A stretch of DNA of 5,385 bases from Spirochaetaceae bacterium (GTDB lineage Bacteria; Spirochaetota; Spirochaetia; Treponematales; Treponemataceae). The stretch covers positions 1-5,385 of the forward strand of contig JAGCMR010000282.1 of NCBI GenBank assembly GCA_017646305.1, in the 5' to 3' direction. Made by a program: the position numbers and the translations under genes. The notes beneath the pieces are model-generated. The model was not told the DNA's origin. It saw nothing but the letters and a program-made list of their open reading frames with translations, and searched no databases. The first letter of the stretch is position 1. Every line of letters begins with the position of its first letter. Positions 4,519 to 5,385 of the stretch are shown here, in pieces.

Positions 4519-5385
4519 ATGACTAGAAAGAAATTACTATCCCTTATCTTTGTAAGTATGGCTCTGAGCCTTGCTGCAATTCCTGTTTTTGCACAAGTAA
4601 ACGAGCCTGAAATTCGCAGTGTTGCTGGGGATACGGTGGAGTTCATTAACTATAATGGTCCCCACGCTGTAATCAACACATTGGATCAGATTAAAAGTAT
4701 TGGTACTGGCTTGGGAAATGTTGTTACCCAAAGTCGTGATGCAAGCACTACAGCAGGTGCTAGAAACCGCTACTATGTAATTCATGCAGTTGATCCAACC
4801 ACTGAAGAAAAGCTTGATGCAGACATTTTGTTTATTGGTGAAAACGCTACAGTTGACCACATTAAAAACCTGCGTCACATTATCGCTTCTTACTTGGTTG
4901 CTGCCTATGATTATTCAGAAGCAGATGCCCAGACACTTGCTGTGTTTATCACTGTTTATAACGCTGTTTATCGTGGAAACATGGAGGTTTTCCAGACTCG
5001 TTATAAGAGCGTTGTAACAGACAACTTAACCGCCCAGCATGCAGGTCTTGCCCTGAATTATCAGGATTGGCCTGGAAAGAGCCAGATTGTTATTCCCCTT
5101 GGTTCCACTGCTGGTGGCTTGGGAACTGTTGATACCACAGTAATCTCCGGCAAGGATGTTATTGATTCCATGCGTCAGGATGAAGGTATGGGTATTGATG
5201 ACCGCAAGGACTTGGTAGACATTAAGGAACGAGAAGCTGACCAGGCTGAAGAAAAGGCCATTGAAGCTCAGGAAGAAGCTGCCAAGGAAGTTGAAAAGCT
5301 GAAGGAAGAGCAGCAGGAACTGAGAGACGCCCAGAAGGAAGCTACCGAGGCAAAGCAAGAAGCTCAGAAGGCTCAGGCAGAAGCC
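4519..5385 (+). CDS. P83/100 family exported protein (partial, C-terminus beyond window)
   Basis: The first 289 codons of an exported spirochaete protein, open to the right edge. Residues 1-25 are a signal peptide (RKK, a hydrophobic core, cleavage after Ala25 in VFA-Q). Residues about 30-222 are the conserved globular domain of the Borrelia P83/100 family. Recognisable landmarks are GDTVEFINYNGPH (37-49), IGTGLGN (61-67), the ADILFIGENATVDHI segment (101-115) and the aromatic helix around YLVAAYDYSEADAQ (125-138). From about residue 227 it becomes a Glu/Lys/Gln/Ala-rich coiled coil, the start of the long charged repeat region typical of this family. The cellular role of P83/100 is not established; it is known mainly as an immunodominant antigen in Borrelia and as a conserved treponemal protein. 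The coiled-coil part favours AAG, CAG and GAA codons, unlike upstream genes that use AAA freely, possibly reflecting high expression. Family assignment is firm; function is open. Confidence 0.9.
   Translation, partial: MTRKKLLSLIFVSMALSLAAIPVFAQVNEPEIRSVAGDTVEFINYNGPHAVINTLDQIKSIGTGLGNVVTQSRDASTTAGARNRYYVIHAVDPTTEEKLDADILFIGENATVDHIKNLRHIIASYLVAAYDYSEADAQTLAVFITVYNAVYRGNMEVFQTRYKSVVTDNLTAQHAGLALNYQDWPGKSQIVIPLGSTAGGLGTVDTTVISGKDVIDSMRQDEGMGIDDRKDLVDIKEREADQAEEKAIEAQEEAAKEVEKLKEEQQELRDAQKEATEAKQEAQKAQAEA

Noticed and set aside
4537..4878. Minus-strand open frame opposite the P83/100 signal peptide and globular domain
   Set aside because: Antisense to clearly conserved coding sequence; Cys/Asn/Thr-rich shadow without a plausible start context. 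The same applies to the frame at 5026-5358 opposite the coiled coil.
1..5385. CRISPR array, tRNA/rRNA, insertion sequence, phage or defence system
   Set aside because: No spaced direct repeats, no cloverleaf, no transposase, integrase or nuclease gene, and no terminal repeats were seen; gene content is housekeeping and envelope.

Overview
The window looks like a chromosomal segment of a spirochaete, most likely a Treponema. The strongest pointer is the last gene (4519 to the right edge). It encodes an exported protein with the globular N-terminal domain and charged coiled-coil start of the P83/100 antigen family, a spirochaete protein. The N-terminus of the leftward gene at the left edge also resembles treponemal ribonuclease Z. 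The DNA is moderately AT-rich, and the intergenic regions are clearly AT-rich.

Layout from left to right. Positions 1-75 (minus) are the first 25 codons of a ribonuclease Z gene leaving the window. Positions 76-251 are a divergent, AT-rich control region holding an 11-bp palindrome that overlaps a candidate rnz promoter. Positions 252-380 (plus) are a 42-codon gene with a good ribosome binding site, encoding a single-span membrane microprotein. A near-consensus promoter at 409-437 then drives a nicotinamidase-like cysteine hydrolase (445-1230). The predicted transcription start falls on its ATG, so this mRNA may be leaderless. Five bases further on, in the same operon, is a RumA/TrmA-type RNA (uracil-5)-methyltransferase with an iron-sulfur cluster motif (1236-2516). 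A weak hairpin and T-rich tract follow it.

The right half holds two genes for exported proteins, each with its own promoter and ribosome binding site. The first is a 611-residue PQQ/BamB-like beta-propeller protein with a helical C-terminal part (2615-4450). The second is the P83/100-like protein (4519-5385, cut by the window edge). Their promoters share the same architecture: a T(T/A)GCCT -35 box, a 17-base spacer and an extended -10 beginning TGTGATAT. This suggests similar expression, but the two proteins' joint function is unknown.

No tRNA, rRNA, CRISPR array, insertion sequence or phage gene was seen. Most of the window is ordinary housekeeping or envelope content. The points most worth checking are the possible leaderless promoter, the uncatalogued membrane microprotein, and the propeller-P83/100 pair.
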